Numbered from the stretch's first letter, positions 46,849 to 57,330 are shown. The stretch: 64,000 bases of DNA from CAVONV01 sp963697355 (GCA_963697355.1 CAVONV010000006.1:62001-126000); one strand, 5' to 3'. Notes: generated by a model not told the origin, from the letters alone. Program-made: numbers and translations.

Positions 46849-47850
46849 TTATTTTTCCCCGGTCCGCTCGACAGGAATCCCGCTATGGGCCTCGAATGAT
46901 AGGCAGACAACCTCGTAGCTCTTCTTGTCCAGGCGGAGTACCGCGTAGTCATTTTCGGTTTGTACCGTAAGCCAGTGTTTCTTGCCTTTCAGAAAAAAGA
47001 TGGGGGCGGCAAAGACTCCGACCGCGATCGCCGCGCCCAAACCCTCTTTCCAACGCGGATGCTTGGAGTAAGAGTACTCGGCGGCACGCACATCACGATA
47101 GGAGATTTTTTTCAGTTCGTATCCGCCCTTCTTCGCACGGACCACGAGTCGTCCGCCTTCCAGGCGAAGAACGGCATCTCTTTCCTCGGTTTTCTCGCCC
47201 TCTTGGACGAGGAGTTTCACTTTGTGGAACTCCTCCGCCGGCATGTCCCGATCGACGCGCTCCGTCGGCGCCTCGACAACCTCCCGACCCAGTTCGAAGC
47301 TGAGATTTTGGGCCTCACCTGAGAGGACTTGTACCTTTCGAGCTTGTCCGGAATACCCTTGAAGCTCCACTTTAATTGTGTGCTCTCCCGTCGTAGTGGT
47401 ACCTGTGTAGGGTGTTTTTCCAACGGCACGCCCTCCAATATGGACGGTTGCTCCCGATGGAACGGATCGGACACTGATTTTTCCGATGGCTCGCGCTCGC
47501 ACTGTGCGATACATATTAATAATGTCGGGCGAATAAAGGTCATCGGCGGGGGTGAAATCCGGGTCAAAGATGACGGCCTCGGCGAAGTAGTCTTTGCCCT
47601 TGGTCTGCTCACCCAAGGCCAAGTAGTTGAGACCTAACAGGAAGGCAGCTTCCCTTAGCAGTATGGGATCCTCGAGTTTCTCTAGCAGCGGCTCCAGACC
47701 TCCAATGGCGGCTTCGAAACGACCCTCCCAGTAGGCGCGTCGAGCGGTCTCGATCTCGGCAGCTCGGTTTTGAGATGCAAAGGCAAGGGCTTCGCCAAAG
47801 CTCAATGTGACGATCAAGAGCAGTGAAAAGAACTGCGCCAGTGGCATCAT
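46849..47850 (-). CDS. Exported TPR-PEGA protein
   Basis: A 333-residue protein. ATG 47850 has a G-rich site just upstream; a longer frame begins at 47,877. The signal peptide is LAQFFSLLLIVTLSFGEALA. A TPR-like region (ARRAYWEGRFEAAIGGLEPL and AAFLLGLNYLALGEQTKGKD) leads to a PEGA domain (ISVRSVPSGATVHIGGRAVG, then KVELQGYSGQARKVQV), a small beta-fold common on surface-binding proteins. The C-terminal third has a hydrophobic segment (GLGAAIAVGVFAAPIFFLKG). The same PEGA fold occurs in the kinase gene divergently encoded next door, so the two may share a ligand. Function unknown. Confidence 0.65.
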   Translation of the reverse strand: MMPLAQFFSLLLIVTLSFGEALAFASQNRAAEIETARRAYWEGRFEAAIGGLEPLLEKLEDPILLREAAFLLGLNYLALGEQTKGKDYFAEAVIFDPDFTPADDLYSPDIINMYRTVRARAIGKISVRSVPSGATVHIGGRAVGKTPYTGTTTTGEHTIKVELQGYSGQARKVQVLSGEAQNLSFELGREVVEAPTERVDRDMPAEEFHKVKLLVQEGEKTEERDAVLRLEGGRLVVRAKKGGYELKKISYRDVRAAEYSYSKHPRWKEGLGAAIAVGVFAAPIFFLKGKKHWLTVQTENDYAVLRLDKKSYEVVCLSFEAHSGIPVERTGEK

Positions 47851-48019
47851 TCCCCCCGAACTTAAGTACACCGTCACAGTGTTTCATGTCAAATCATGGC
47901 AAAGGATGGTAGTCGGCAGTCTGCTCAGGCACCTGCGTGGCTCATCGCCACCATTCGGTTGTCGTGCGCACCCGGGCAAGTGATAGAATTCCTGGAAACC
48001 GGGGCCAAGTCTACCAATC

Positions 48020-49699
48020 ATGTGGATACTCAAGCCGGGCGACTTGTTCGATCAACGCTATCGCATTGAGCGCGAGATCGGCGCCGGCGGAATGGCGTAC
48101 GTTTATGCTGTTACCGATGAGGAGCTCCAAGATACCGTCGCCCTGAAGGTCATCAAACCGGAGCTCGTTGCGGAGCCCGAGCTCGTCGAGCGGTTCAAGC
48201 GCGAAGTGCGGATCGCTCGACAGATCAATCATCCCAACATCGTACGTATCTTCGAGTTCGGTCGTACGGATCTCAGAAGGCAAGATCTTCTACTACCTCA
48301 CCATGGAGCTCCTGAAGGGTGTCGATCTCGGAAACTGGCTGGTGGAACGGGGCTCGATCGCACTCAACGAAACAGTGGACATTGGGATTCAGCTCTGCGA
48401 TGCCCTCGGTGAGGCCCACGGGAAGGGTGTCATCCACCGAGACATTAAACCTCAAAACATCTTCATCGATGAAGGCGGCCGAGCCACCCTGATGGATTTT
48501 GGCATTTCACGGTTGGCGACATTGACGGGTCTCACCAGAGGAAGCCAGCTCATGGGGACACCAAGGTATATGTCGCCCGAGCAAGTAAGCGGGGGGAAAA
48601 CAGAACTAGACCATCGAAGCGATTCTTTATTCATTGGGAATCGTGCTCTACGAGCTTTGCACGAGGCAGGTTCCTTTTAGCGGGGAAACGCCGGTCGAGG
48701 TGGCTATCCGTCACATACAAGAGAAACCTCAGCCGCCCCGGGAGCTCAATGCCAGAATCCCCGAAACTCTCGAGAAAATCATATTGAACTGTCTCGAGAA
48801 AGGATCCGGGTTCTAGATACGATTCTGCTAAAGAGCTGGCAGTCGCGCTTCAGGAAACGGCGCAGGTTTTGGGAGTCGAGACCCAAGAGATTCCTTCGCT
48901 CCGTCAAAACTTCGAAGAAAGGGAAACGACCCCAAGATTCATCAAGGCCCGGGCAACTTCGGTTGTCAAAAACGATGTCCGCGCCGTGAGCGAACCTCCC
49001 GCGCCGAGTCCATCGAGACGCCATGGGGTAACCATCCGCACGAAGGTCAAGAAAAGGAAATGGCTGGCTGGAGGACTCTTTGGTGCGGCCGTCATTGCGG
49101 CACTGGGATTCTTGTGGATGTTCGCATCAAGGGACACTCCGCGAAAACCGGAGCTCGGAGTTGAAGGACCCGAACCGAGACCCTTGGAAGGGACCGAACA
49201 GGTTGGAACCTCTTCACAACCGTCGGCCGAGCCCGAGAGCCGAAGCGCGCCGGAAACGACGAGCTCTACTCTGCTGACAGGTCCTATCCCGGTTCGCATC
49301 TCGGCAAATCCCGGAACGAGCATTTTCGTTGACGGAATCGAGGTCGGGACCGTTCCTCCGGTGGTGCGATACGAGTTGGCGGCGGGGGAACACCGCATTC
49401 GTTACGTCATCCCCGATTATGATGAATTCGAAGAAACGGTCAATGTGAGTCACGGTCGCGACAACAGGTTTTCACACAGGTTTCCACTTTTCGGAGTGTT
49501 GCGAGTGGTCTGTCAGCCCTATGCCAGTGTCCGCCTCAACGGTCGAGATGTGGGATATACGCCCGTCAATTTGAACAAGGTTCGCGAAGGTGAACATCGT
49601 CTTGTTCTCCACCGAGAAGGCTACGAGACGATTGAAGAGTCGGTCAGCGTTCGTCCGGGACAGGTCAATCTCTTTCGATACTTACTCGTCCGCCGTTGA
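48020..49699 (+). CDS. Ser/Thr kinase with C-terminal PEGA domains, three frame breaks
   Basis: Four frames (starting at 48020, then switching near 48,280, 48,622 and 48,804) join into one kinase of about 555 residues. It has GAGGMAYVYAVTDEELQ, the lysine in VALKVIKPE, HRDIKPQNIFIDEGG, MDFGISRLATLTG and GTPRYMSPEQVSGGKT, the full set for an active Hanks kinase. After a linker and membrane helix (GGLFGAAVIAALGFLWMFA) two PEGA domains follow (ISANPGTSIFVDGIEVGTVP; VCQPYASVRLNGRDVGYTP). Every break is repaired by removing one base, for instance AAAGGATCC to AAGGATCC in the third. Reading frames always move forward by one, which looks like base-insertion errors rather than decay. Its PEGA domains would sense something outside the membrane. 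Confidence 0.75.
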
Positions 49700-49850
49700 G
49701 CTTCGCTTCTGAACCCTACGCTTCTTCCAATGAAAAAGACTAACACTGCTCACAGGCTACCGGGCACTGACGACTGCCACTCGCGCGCCGCTCACGTCAG
49801 GTTGAGAAGGCGAGGGGTGTCGTGGATCGCTGCATCCCTGGTGGTCACGT

Positions 49851-50228
49851 TTGCTTGTGTCCGTTGCCCAAACAATGTTGAACGGCGGAGTCTATGGTTC
49901 CCAGCGTATCGTTCGGCGAACCACCATCGAGCAGTTCACGGCTCGGGCGGATCGGGTGCCCAACAGCAGTCGCGCTCTCGGCTGGGACACACCTTCGAAA
50001 GTGAGCTCTGCAGGGCAGTATTTCTCCATTTCTTCATACGGACACACCGGATTTACAGGAACATCCATTTGGATCGATCCGCAACGCCAGGTCTTCGGCA
50101 TTCTTCTCACCAACCGAGTCCACCCGACGCGCGAGAACCTCCAGATTCGCGACGTGCGCCCTGCCCTTCATGATGCTGTCATGGAAGCTATTGATGATGA
50201 GACGGTTACACCGCGGCCGCAAAATTGA
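49851..50228 (+). pseudogene. C-terminal relic of a beta-lactamase-family serine hydrolase
   Basis: The frame reads VSVAQTMLNGGVYGSQRIVR, then ALGWDTPSKVSSAGQYFSIS, HTGFTGTSIWIDPQRQVFGI and LLTNRVHPTRENLQ. The HTGFTG block is the KTG-equivalent of class C/esterase-type beta-lactamases and the LLTNRVHPT run is their usual ending. The N-terminal two thirds with the SxxK serine is missing; the 120 bases before encode no part of it. So this is a truncated gene, not merely a frameshift. It sits between the kinase and D15-barrel genes. Confidence 0.6.
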
Positions 50229-50294
50229 GAAACCCTTCATCTTTTCTTTGAAACGGACTAGAATGGGGCTTCTCTTGGAAGGGATATTGCAAAA

Positions 50295-51544
50295 ATGATG
50301 GGTAAGATCAGGCTAACTATCTTATCGCTAGCGCTTTTTCCGATTGCAGCCGCCCCCACATTCTCCCAGCCGAGTACACGAACCGAGGAGATCGAGCAGG
50401 CCCGCCGGGACAAGATGGCTAGACTATGGCCGGAACACGAATCCCCTCTGGTCGACGAAGTGAACAAGCTCGTGGAACGGGGGCTCTTGAGCGGAACCGA
50501 GAGCGGCAAGGGTGCCAACGGGTGGCAAATCGTTCATGGGAGGAATGCGCTCGGGGCAAGGTATGTCGATAGGTGTGGGCTATCGCCGAAGTGATTTTTG
50601 GCGGGACCGACTTGACTGGCGTGTGACGGGTCGGATTACGCCGCTACTAGCAACGATGGCTGACTTCCGGCTGGATTTCAAGAGCTTCCAGAGCGACCGA
50701 ACGTTCTTGAACTTTCTACGGCAAGTACGAGAACTCGCCCCAAATGGACTACTACGGTCAGGGAATGACAACGAGCGTCGACGACCGCACGAACTACCTT
50801 TATGAGACGCTCGGCTTCGATTTCAATGCCGGCTTCGAGATCTTCAAAGAACTTCCGCGCCGGTATTACGGGCGGTGTCCTGGGAGTCCATACGCGGAAG
50901 TGGAAAGAGCTGCTGTGTTCCCTCTACCGATGGAGTCTTCGACTCTACACTCGGCACCGGGCCTGGGGGAAGACACGACCTTCGCCCGTTGGGGAGGGTT
51001 CGTCTACTACGATTGGCGGGATTACCAGGGTGGGCCCAAGGCCGGTGGCCTCTACGGAATACGTTTTCGCCAGCATTCGGACCGGGAGCTCTTCAAGTAC
51101 AGCTTCAAACAAACCGACCTCGAGTTCCAGCAATACATTCCTTACTTCAACAAGACCCGGACCATCGCACTTCGTGTGGCATCGACACTGTCATTTCCGA
51201 CGGAAGGTGACGCCGTTCCTTTCTATTCCCAGCCAACGATCGGAGGTAACGACGACCTTCGAGGATTTGCCCGATACCGTTACACCGATGACCACTCGAT
51301 TCTCGTAAGTGTCGAGCATCGCTGGTACGCCTTTTCCGGTCTCGACATGGCGGTGTTCGTCGACGGGGGCAAGGTGGTCCCGAGTAAACGATTGATCGAT
51401 CACCACACGCTCAAATACAGCGGCGGGATCGGCTTTCGGGCGCGACTCGCGAATGCCGTGATCATGCGCGTCGATATGGCTTATGGCGATGAGGGCTTTC
51501 GTTTCATGTGGACCTTCAGCGACATCTACCAGGTGAGGTTCTAG
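50295..51544 (+). CDS. D15/BamA-type outer-membrane beta-barrel protein, several frame breaks
   Basis: The signal peptide (MGKIRLTILSLALFPIAAAP) begins the gene at ATG 50295. The last 220 residues form a single clean frame with barrel features: GGFVYYDWRDYQGGPKAGGL, QQYIPYFNKTRTIALRVAST, GGNDDLRGFARYRYTDDHSI and RWYAFSGLDMAVFVDGGKV, ending in the aromatic QVRF. These follow the surface-antigen (D15) family, whose members insert proteins or form pores in the outer membrane. Between residues 85 and 230 five single-base breaks (near 50,520, 50,712, 50,842, 50,911 and 50,963) scatter the frame; each is cured by removing a base, and repair gives VGYRRSDFWRDRLDWRVTGR and HTRKWKELL-type strands. Too damaged as written to make a full protein. 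Confidence 0.65.
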
Positions 51545-51546
51545 TC

Positions 51547-54446
51547 ATGCGAGGCAAAAACTTCGGGAACAGCCTGATTGTGTGAGCCTCTTGTGTCTTC
51601 TTCCTTTCGGCTCCGAGCCTATTTGCTCAAAAGTTCTATCCCGACGATCCTTTCGAGAAGGAACCGCCGCCGATGCCGGTGATGGATGCTGAACGTCGTG
51701 AGCTTTCCGAGCTTATGGAGTGGGCGAGCGCTCAGTTCGGTGCCCCGGGGGAACGGCATCCCGAGTTCGGCGTCATTCCGGGTATGGGGATCAACACGCT
51801 TGGCGACGTCATGGACGGGCCTTGGTACCAGAACCGTCATGGCAAGAAGCGGATGAGCCTAGAAGAACTGAAGCGGGGTACCGGAGACGATCGACCACCT
51901 CATACGGATGAACCGTGGAAAGCGCTGACGGTGAAGGCCGTCGGCGTGCGCCCCGGGATTCTCATCGCGGACTCCAAGTACCAGCTGTATCTCCTTCGGT
52001 TCGATCCGCCCGACCACCTCGAAATGTCCACGGGTGCGTCGATGGTGGCATCGAAGATCATGTACGCCCTGGGCTACAACGTGCTGGAAAACTACATCGT
52101 GTATTTCGAGAGGGATCAGCTCGTTGCTTCGGAAGCCGGTGAAGACGTCACGAGTATGGGCGAACGCCGGGACCTCACCGAAGAGGACATCGACAACTTT
52201 CTGAAGAAGGTCGCACGGGATCCGGAAAAAGGATATCGAGCCGTCGCCACTACGGGTTCCCGGAGCGTGGGAAGGCACTGCTCGGTCCCTTTCAAGTGTT
52301 CGGGACGCGTAGCGACGATCCCAACGACATCGTACCCCACGAGCACCGCCGGGACTTGCGAGGACTCTTCGTTTTTTGCGCCTGGCTCAATAACGCCTAT
52401 ATGAGTGCTCTCCATACCGCTGGATGCCTTGGTGATCGAGAATGACGTTCCCTACATAAGGCACTACCTCGTGGATTTCTACACGGCATTAGGAAGCGCT
52501 ACGGGACGGTCGCAAAAAGGCCCACGAAGGAAACGATTTGCTTTTCGATCGTGGGCAGACCTTGAAAAACATCGCTGGGTATGGGCTTTTACAGCCAACG
52601 ATGGATGCGCGCCAAGTATCCCAAGTTCTCCTCGGTCGGCCGTTTCGAGCATGCCATTTTCGAGCCGGAGAAATGGACGACGGAGTACGAGCTCGCTCCT
52701 TTCGCCAATCGACTCCCGGACGATACCTATTGGGCGGCCAAGCAGGTGATGGCCTTCACGGATGAAGAGCTCCGGGCATTGGTCGCGACGGGACAATACA
52801 GCGACCCGGACGCGGAAGAATGGATCGCTCAGTGCTTGATCGCACGGCGGGACAAGATTGGACGAACCTACCTGGCGAAGGTGCTTCCTCTCGATAACTT
52901 TAGATTAGAGAACGGTGAGTTGGCGTTCGATAACCTCGAAGCGAAATACGGCTTTGTGTCAGCTCCTCAAAGCTACAATGTCCAGTGGTCTCATTTCGAC
53001 AACGAGGTCGAAAAACATACTCCTATTGGAGGGAAGGTGACGACCTTCGAAGTGCCTTCCATCGTGGAGACGGGTGAGGAAGGAGCTTACCTGGCGTCCA
53101 AAATCTGGGCGGAAGATCCTCAAACGTCCGTCAGCGTTTTTATGCGCAAAGAGTCGGGCGATCTGAGGATTGTGGGCATCGACCGCGACTGGCCCAACAA
53201 AGTCCTGGCCGATGCTGCCGAGGATGTGGATACCGGTAGGAGTCGCTACATCGATCTGGAGCAGGTCCAAAAGGACTTGTTTGATCCCTATGCCGAAGCG
53301 TACAACGAGAGGTCGGGACGCTCACTGACCCCTCAGGAGTACTTTGACTCCCTGTCCATCTCCGAGCGGACGACATTCGATGCGGTGACACATGCCTTGA
53401 TCAACTCTACTCTCACCGACGAGGAGGGCAATTCACTCGGGAGGGCTATCGACCTCGTGAAAGGCCTCGAGCGGATAGCAGGTCAATACTACGGTCGAGG
53501 CGGCGATCAACAGTTCCGTCTCTATGTTTTTCTCGAGCCCAACACGAGGGAAACTCTCGAAAAGTCCAAAGAGTTCTTCCTCGGCCATGAGAATACGGTC
53601 TACCACGTGGGCTATCCCACCTCCTTCCGGCAGGAAGGAAAAGTGCCCAACATCCAGTTCTCAGTTTCCGACGACAATACGAGGGCGGACATCGACGTGG
53701 ATTATCGGTCGAGCAAGATGCCGCAGGCCATGTTCAACGGCCATTTGACCTCCGCCAATTCCGACGTGCGAGCAGGCGACAATCATGAAAAGCACAGTGG
53801 ACGCTGGGGAGGGTTCGTTGCTTGGTGGCAGGGTGTTTTCGGGAACTTGAAAGATCGCGAAGAAGAGACTCCGCGAGACATTATGTACACGGAGCCTCCG
53901 GAACAACCGACGCCGCTGCCGGCCAATCGAGCGCGAGGTGTAAAGGTCGTCGAGATCTATGATGCGGTACAAGAATTCCTGACAGACTGGCTGGTCCGAG
54001 GGGATGTAGAAGAAGCCATGGAGTTCATGTCGCCCCGGTCTTACGCCTGTCTGAACTTGGATGACGATGCACAGGACGAGGCCCTTGATGCCCGTCAAGC
54101 TCGTGAGACGCTCAAGGACTTGATGGAGCTAGCGGTCGACGAACTAGGTGACCGGGACAACTTGACGGAAGCCATCGACGAAGTGATCCCTTGGAACAAG
54201 ACAACGCGAGTGCTCCCGCATCCCTATGAAAGAGACTTCACCGTAGGCGAGATGACCAACGAGCTCGCGGAACAGTATGTGTGCGGAGAAGTCCCCAATC
54301 GTCCCGCGGGCACGGGAGATCAGTACGGGACCTACTGGGGTGTCATCTTCCGGTTCAAAGACGAGAACTCGGGCATACTCGGCTTACTGTGGACACGTGA
54401 AGAAGGCAACTGGCGTATCGTTTCTTACAAGTCGTTTCCCCAGTAA
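51547..54446 (+). CDS. Large exported protein of unknown function, several frame breaks
   Basis: Rebuilt, this is a protein of about 960 residues. It starts at ATG 51547 with a hydrophobic signal segment (RGKNFGNSLIV, then SCVFFLSAPSLFAQ) interrupted by an in-frame TGA at 51,583. Downstream blocks include YLLRFDPPDHLEMSTGASMV with ALGYNVLENYIVYFERDQL, DDPNDIVPHEHRRDLRGLFV, LDALVIENDVPYIRHYLVDF and, from 52,581, a long clean frame (GFYSQRWMRAKYPKFSSVGR onward). The first blocks recall HipA/lipid-kinase-like exported proteins common in Acidobacteria, but I cannot name the family. Breaks near 52,250, 52,410, 52,523 and 52,578 are mostly single extra bases. The end (GILGLLWTREEGNWRIVSYK) looks like an NTF2-like fold. 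The neighbouring D15 barrel may work with it. Confidence 0.6.
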
Positions 54447-54456
54447 TAGAAGCCGC

Positions 54457-54558
54457 GGGGACTGTCCCCTTCGTGGACCGTCCCCGCCAGCTTATTGAAA
54501 AGCCAAGCAAGGTGATCAAAAAGGTGAGGGTGACAGTCCACTAAAGGGACAGTCACCT
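54457..54558. repeat. GGGGACTGTCCCC and GGTGACAGTCC palindromes between convergent genes
   Basis: GCGGGGACTGTCCCC and GGACCGTCCCCGC, then GGTGACAGTCC and GGACAGTCACC (10 of 11 bases complementary, 6-base loop), fill the gap between the convergent unknown-protein and di-heme peroxidase genes. The hairpin at 54,529-54,557 could terminate either transcript. A sister copy lies at 55,891-55,919, so the peroxidase gene is bracketed. Confidence 0.65.
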
Positions 54559-54563
54559 TGGCA

Positions 54564-55730
54564 TCAATCAGTTTTCCAGCCGTCGCTGAGCGTCTCGAGA
54601 AAGGCGACGAGATCCTCGAGTTCCTCGTTGCTTAGCCCGAGATCGCCCACCTCCTCCTTGTTCACGTTTTCCTCCACCTCGGGATCAGGCCATCCACCCA
54701 AATCGCGCGTATTGTAGAAAGCCGCGACTTGAAACAGCGTTTTGAAGACGCCGTTGTGCATATACGGTCCGGTGAGCGCGACGTTGCGAAGTGTGGGAAC
54801 GCGGAATTTGCCGTTCTCGGCTGGGTCGTTGACCGTCACGCCGAGTCCCAGGTCAACGAATTGATGGCCGTCGGGATTCAGTTCTGGCGGTAGGCTATAG
54901 AAAGGATTCTCAGGATTCCGGGGCACACCCAAGTTGTCATACGTGAAATCGGTGAAAAGCGGAGGTGAGCCGTCCTCTGCGGGCTGGTTCGGGTGGCAAG
55001 CGGCACAGTTTCCTTTGTCCTCTGCTTGGAAGAGCGCAAGCCCGCGCAATTCTTGCTCACTGAGCTTCGCCTCACCGCGAAGCCAGAAATCGTACTTCGA
55101 GTTGAACGGACTCACCTCGGACGTTTTCTCGTAAGCCTCGATGGCGTCGGCCATGCTGGAGTAGGCCTGGTCCGGGTCGGACAAGGCGTCGGGGCCGTAG
55201 ACCTCCGTGAAGAGCTCGGAATAGTCGAGGGTCCGAAGTGTTTCGGCGATGGCTGCCACATCGGGATTGGCCATTTCGAGAGGATTGAGAGGCGGTCCCT
55301 GAGCTTGCTCCGCAAGAGTGTTCACACGGCCGTCCCAAAATAGTCCACCGACCCAAATATCCTCTTCGGGGTCGCGATGACGAGGGGGCACGAAGGCGGA
55401 ATAGGCCGCCGGCATGTCGTTTCGGTTTCCATAGCGGCCCGAAACGGCTCCTCGGGAGACGGGAAGCTCCTTATCAGGGTTGGCGAAGGCCACGGAGGGG
55501 TCGTGGCAGTCGGAGCAGGCCTGTCCCGGCGGCGTCGAGAGGCTTGTTTCAAAGAAAAGTAACTTACCGAGGCGTTCCTTGGCGCTCAAGGCGGTATCCG
55601 CTTCGACAGAGCTTGGTGGCGGGCTCTCTCCCTCAGGAGAGGCTGTTCGAGATCCGTTGCACGCGGAGAGTAACAACGTTGCGAGCGTGGTGACGATAGC
55701 GAGGGCCAGTGGGAGGTGTCTATGCTTCAT
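54564..55730 (-). CDS. Di-heme cytochrome c peroxidase (MauG/CcpA family) lipoprotein
   Basis: A 388-residue protein. ATG 55730 follows GAGGAG. The signal ends in a lipobox (LATLLLSACNGS), so the enzyme is a periplasmic lipoprotein. Two heme c sites are seen, CSDCH (residue about 73) and CAACH (about 230), plus family blocks LGKLLFFETSLS at the start, LFWDGRVNTLAEQAQGP, and FRVPTLRNVALTGPYMHNG at the end, with Met/His ligands. Such proteins reduce hydrogen peroxide with electrons from small cytochromes or, in the MauG branch, modify proteins. The gene stands apart between short palindromic repeats. Which role applies cannot be told. Confidence 0.8.
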   Translation of the reverse strand: MKHRHLPLALAIVTTLATLLLSACNGSRTASPEGESPPPSSVEADTALSAKERLGKLLFFETSLSTPPGQACSDCHDPSVAFANPDKELPVSRGAVSGRYGNRNDMPAAYSAFVPPRHRDPEEDIWVGGLFWDGRVNTLAEQAQGPPLNPLEMANPDVAAIAETLRTLDYSELFTEVYGPDALSDPDQAYSSMADAIEAYEKTSEVSPFNSKYDFWLRGEAKLSEQELRGLALFQAEDKGNCAACHPNQPAEDGSPPLFTDFTYDNLGVPRNPENPFYSLPPELNPDGHQFVDLGLGVTVNDPAENGKFRVPTLRNVALTGPYMHNGVFKTLFQVAAFYNTRDLGGWPDPEVEENVNKEEVGDLGLSNEELEDLVAFLETLSDGWKTD

Positions 55731-55835
55731 TTTCACTCTCCTCGGTTGTCTCTGGTTAGATATATCTCTGGCTTTGCGTGTCCACCGCTCCAAGAGAAAC
55801 TATCGCGTTTCGTTCAGAAACCCAAACGGCAGGGA

Positions 55836-55870
55836 ATAAAAAGGCGGCTCGTTGGAGACGCCCCTTTTTT
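55836..55870 (-). terminator. Rho-independent terminator downstream of the selenoprotein gene
   Basis: On the minus strand GGCG-T-CTC, loop CAAC, GAG-C-CGCC forms a 7-bp hairpin with one mismatch, followed by TTTTTATT. It lies between the stop of the TlpA-like gene (55,981) and the start of the peroxidase gene (55,730), so it separates the two transcripts. Confidence 0.6.
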
Positions 55871-55890
55871 TGACTTGTCAGTAATGTGAC

Positions 55891-55919
55891 GGTGACAGTC
55901 CACCGAGGGGACAGTTACC
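55891..55919. repeat. GGTGACAGTCC inverted repeat
   Basis: GGTGACAGTCC (55,891-55,901) and GGACAGTTACC form an imperfect hairpin with the same words as the copy at 54,529. The pair brackets the di-heme peroxidase gene. Confidence 0.6.
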
Positions 55920-55938
55920 CAGTGAGTAACACTGTGAG

Positions 55939-55969
55939 AATTCAAGAACTCAAAAACCCAAGAATTCAG
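55939..55969 (-). repeat. CTTGAGTT-type array, opposite orientation
   Basis: On the plus strand TTCAAGAACTC, AAAAACCC and AAGAATTCAG; on the minus strand this reads CTGAATTC, TTGGGTTT, TTGAGTTC, TTGAA. It lies 12 bases beyond the stop of the selenoprotein gene and is the inverse-oriented partner of the array at 57,484. Confidence 0.6.
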
Positions 55970-55980
55970 CAACCCTATCT

Positions 55981-57330
55981 TTAGTTAGTGGTTTGTCCTA
56001 TCATTAGTAGCTTTTTGATCTCTTTTTCGAGCTTGACCTCGTCGCCCTCGTCGAATCCGATGTGGTAGTACATGATCCGTCCTTCGCGATCAATGAGGTA
56101 AGACGTCGGATACCCGTTGACATGAAAGATGTTCTCGATGACGTCTTCATCACCTTCTCCGTTCTCGACGAGGTGGTAGGTCAAGTTATTCTCTTCGATG
56201 AATTTAACGGCACCATCTCGGTTTCTCAGGGTCTCGATGGCGACGACGGCAAAGCCCTGATCTTCGTATTTCTTCCAAAGCGGCTCGAGTCGTGGTAACT
56301 CCACGAGGCAGCCACCTCAGGTAGGGTTCCAAAACGACAATAAGACGACTTCGCCTTTTAGGCCTGCAAAATCGAACGCTTTGTCCTGATAATTGTTGAG
56401 GGTGAAGGTGTCGACCTTGCGAGCATTGTCGAGTCTCGAGTGCCACTTGAAATCATCGAACCCTTCCTCACGTCCGGTCCTACCGACGTAAGCCTTCTTT
56501 AATGCCTCGAGGGCATCTTCTTTGTTGCCAAAAATGGCATCAGCAGTGAGGTGCTCGATGGCTTTGCCGTACTCGTTTTGACCGAGCAAGGCGAGACCCA
56601 GGTACTTCTGAGCGTCGGTCTCGGGGATTCCTACGTAGTTGAGGTTGCTGTGCTCGATGGCGCTTTTGAGCGTTTCGATCCCCTCGTCCGTCATACCGAG
56701 TTGAACTTGCGCCCAACCTTTTTGGGACAATGTCAGGCCTTTTCGACGCCGGCCACGGCGCTCCAGTGTCTCATCGGTCAATACCATCTCAGGGTAGTCG
56801 GCCCGATACTGTGCGGCTGATGCCAAGGGTATCGCTGCTTCGGAGACCCGAAGTGCCAGAGCCCAGGCTTCGTATTCAATTGCCGTTTCGCTGAGATCGT
56901 TGAGGTCGGAGTACTTGAGGTCGAAGTCCTCAGTCAAATCATTGGCTAGAGAAATGAACTGGTCCATCTTTTTGGCTTTGCCGTAAAGACGGGCAAGACG
57001 GAACAGGACCTGTTTCTTGACCTCGATGTTTTCGACCCTTCCGAGAACGGTATCGATTAACTTCTCGGCACGCACTGGATCCTTGTAGTCGTCCGTCAAG
57101 AGATCGACTCCGAGCCCTAGAGCATAGTCGGTGTAGTCACTGTCTGGATAGCGATCGAGAAAACCCGTCACAATGGAGAGCTTTTCCTCCGCTGTCTCGG
57201 CCTCCTTGTAAGCTTCCCGACCCTCTTTGAATGCTTCGGCCGCGGTTTTGTCCTCCTGGGCACTGATGGCCATGGGGGAGGTGGTGATCCCACCTGCGAT
57301 CGAACACAGTAAGAACAACTTGCGGATCAT
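55981..57330 (-). CDS. TPR-TlpA/thioredoxin-like selenoprotein with UGGC motif
   Basis: A 449-residue exported protein if TGA at 56,317-56,319 is read as selenocysteine. ATG 57330 has GGAGG a few bases upstream. The signal peptide (IRKLFLLCSIAGGI, cleavage after ISA) precedes a TPR-like helical region (about 40-300). The last 150 residues are a TlpA/ResA thioredoxin fold: FAGLKGEVVLLSFWNPT, then U338-G-G-C341, then LVELPRLEPLWKKYEDQGF, with the cis-Pro in NGYPTSYLIDREG. The usual motif is FWATWCxxC; here U replaces its first Cys at exactly the same distance from FW. Downstream and upstream of the TGA are one continuous frame with no shift. A hairpin with a 5-base loop begins 10 bases after the TGA. 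A Sec in the nucleophile position should speed thiol or peroxide chemistry in the periplasm. A TGC/TGT to TGA error is the alternative. Confidence 0.8.
56290..56319 (-). promoter_or_regulatory. Bacterial SECIS hairpin after UGA 338
   Basis: After UGA come 10 bases (GGUGGCUGCC), then UCGUGG, loop AGUUA and CCACGA: a perfect 6-bp stem. A lower GGCU/AGCC pairing can extend it across an internal loop. The loop begins 17 bases after UGA and has G in second place followed by U, which fits the known bacterial SECIS requirement for a small GU-containing apical loop at roughly 16-37 bases. Confidence 0.75.

Noticed and set aside
51583..51585. TGA in a signal peptide as a third selenocysteine
   Set aside because: Not in a Cys/Sec redox motif, and the nearest hairpin is only 4 bp with a 3-base loop at a poor distance.
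386..54446. Programmed +1 frameshifting as an explanation of the many frame breaks
   Set aside because: Breaks share no slippery or stop context and occur in unrelated genes; single-base insertion error is simpler.
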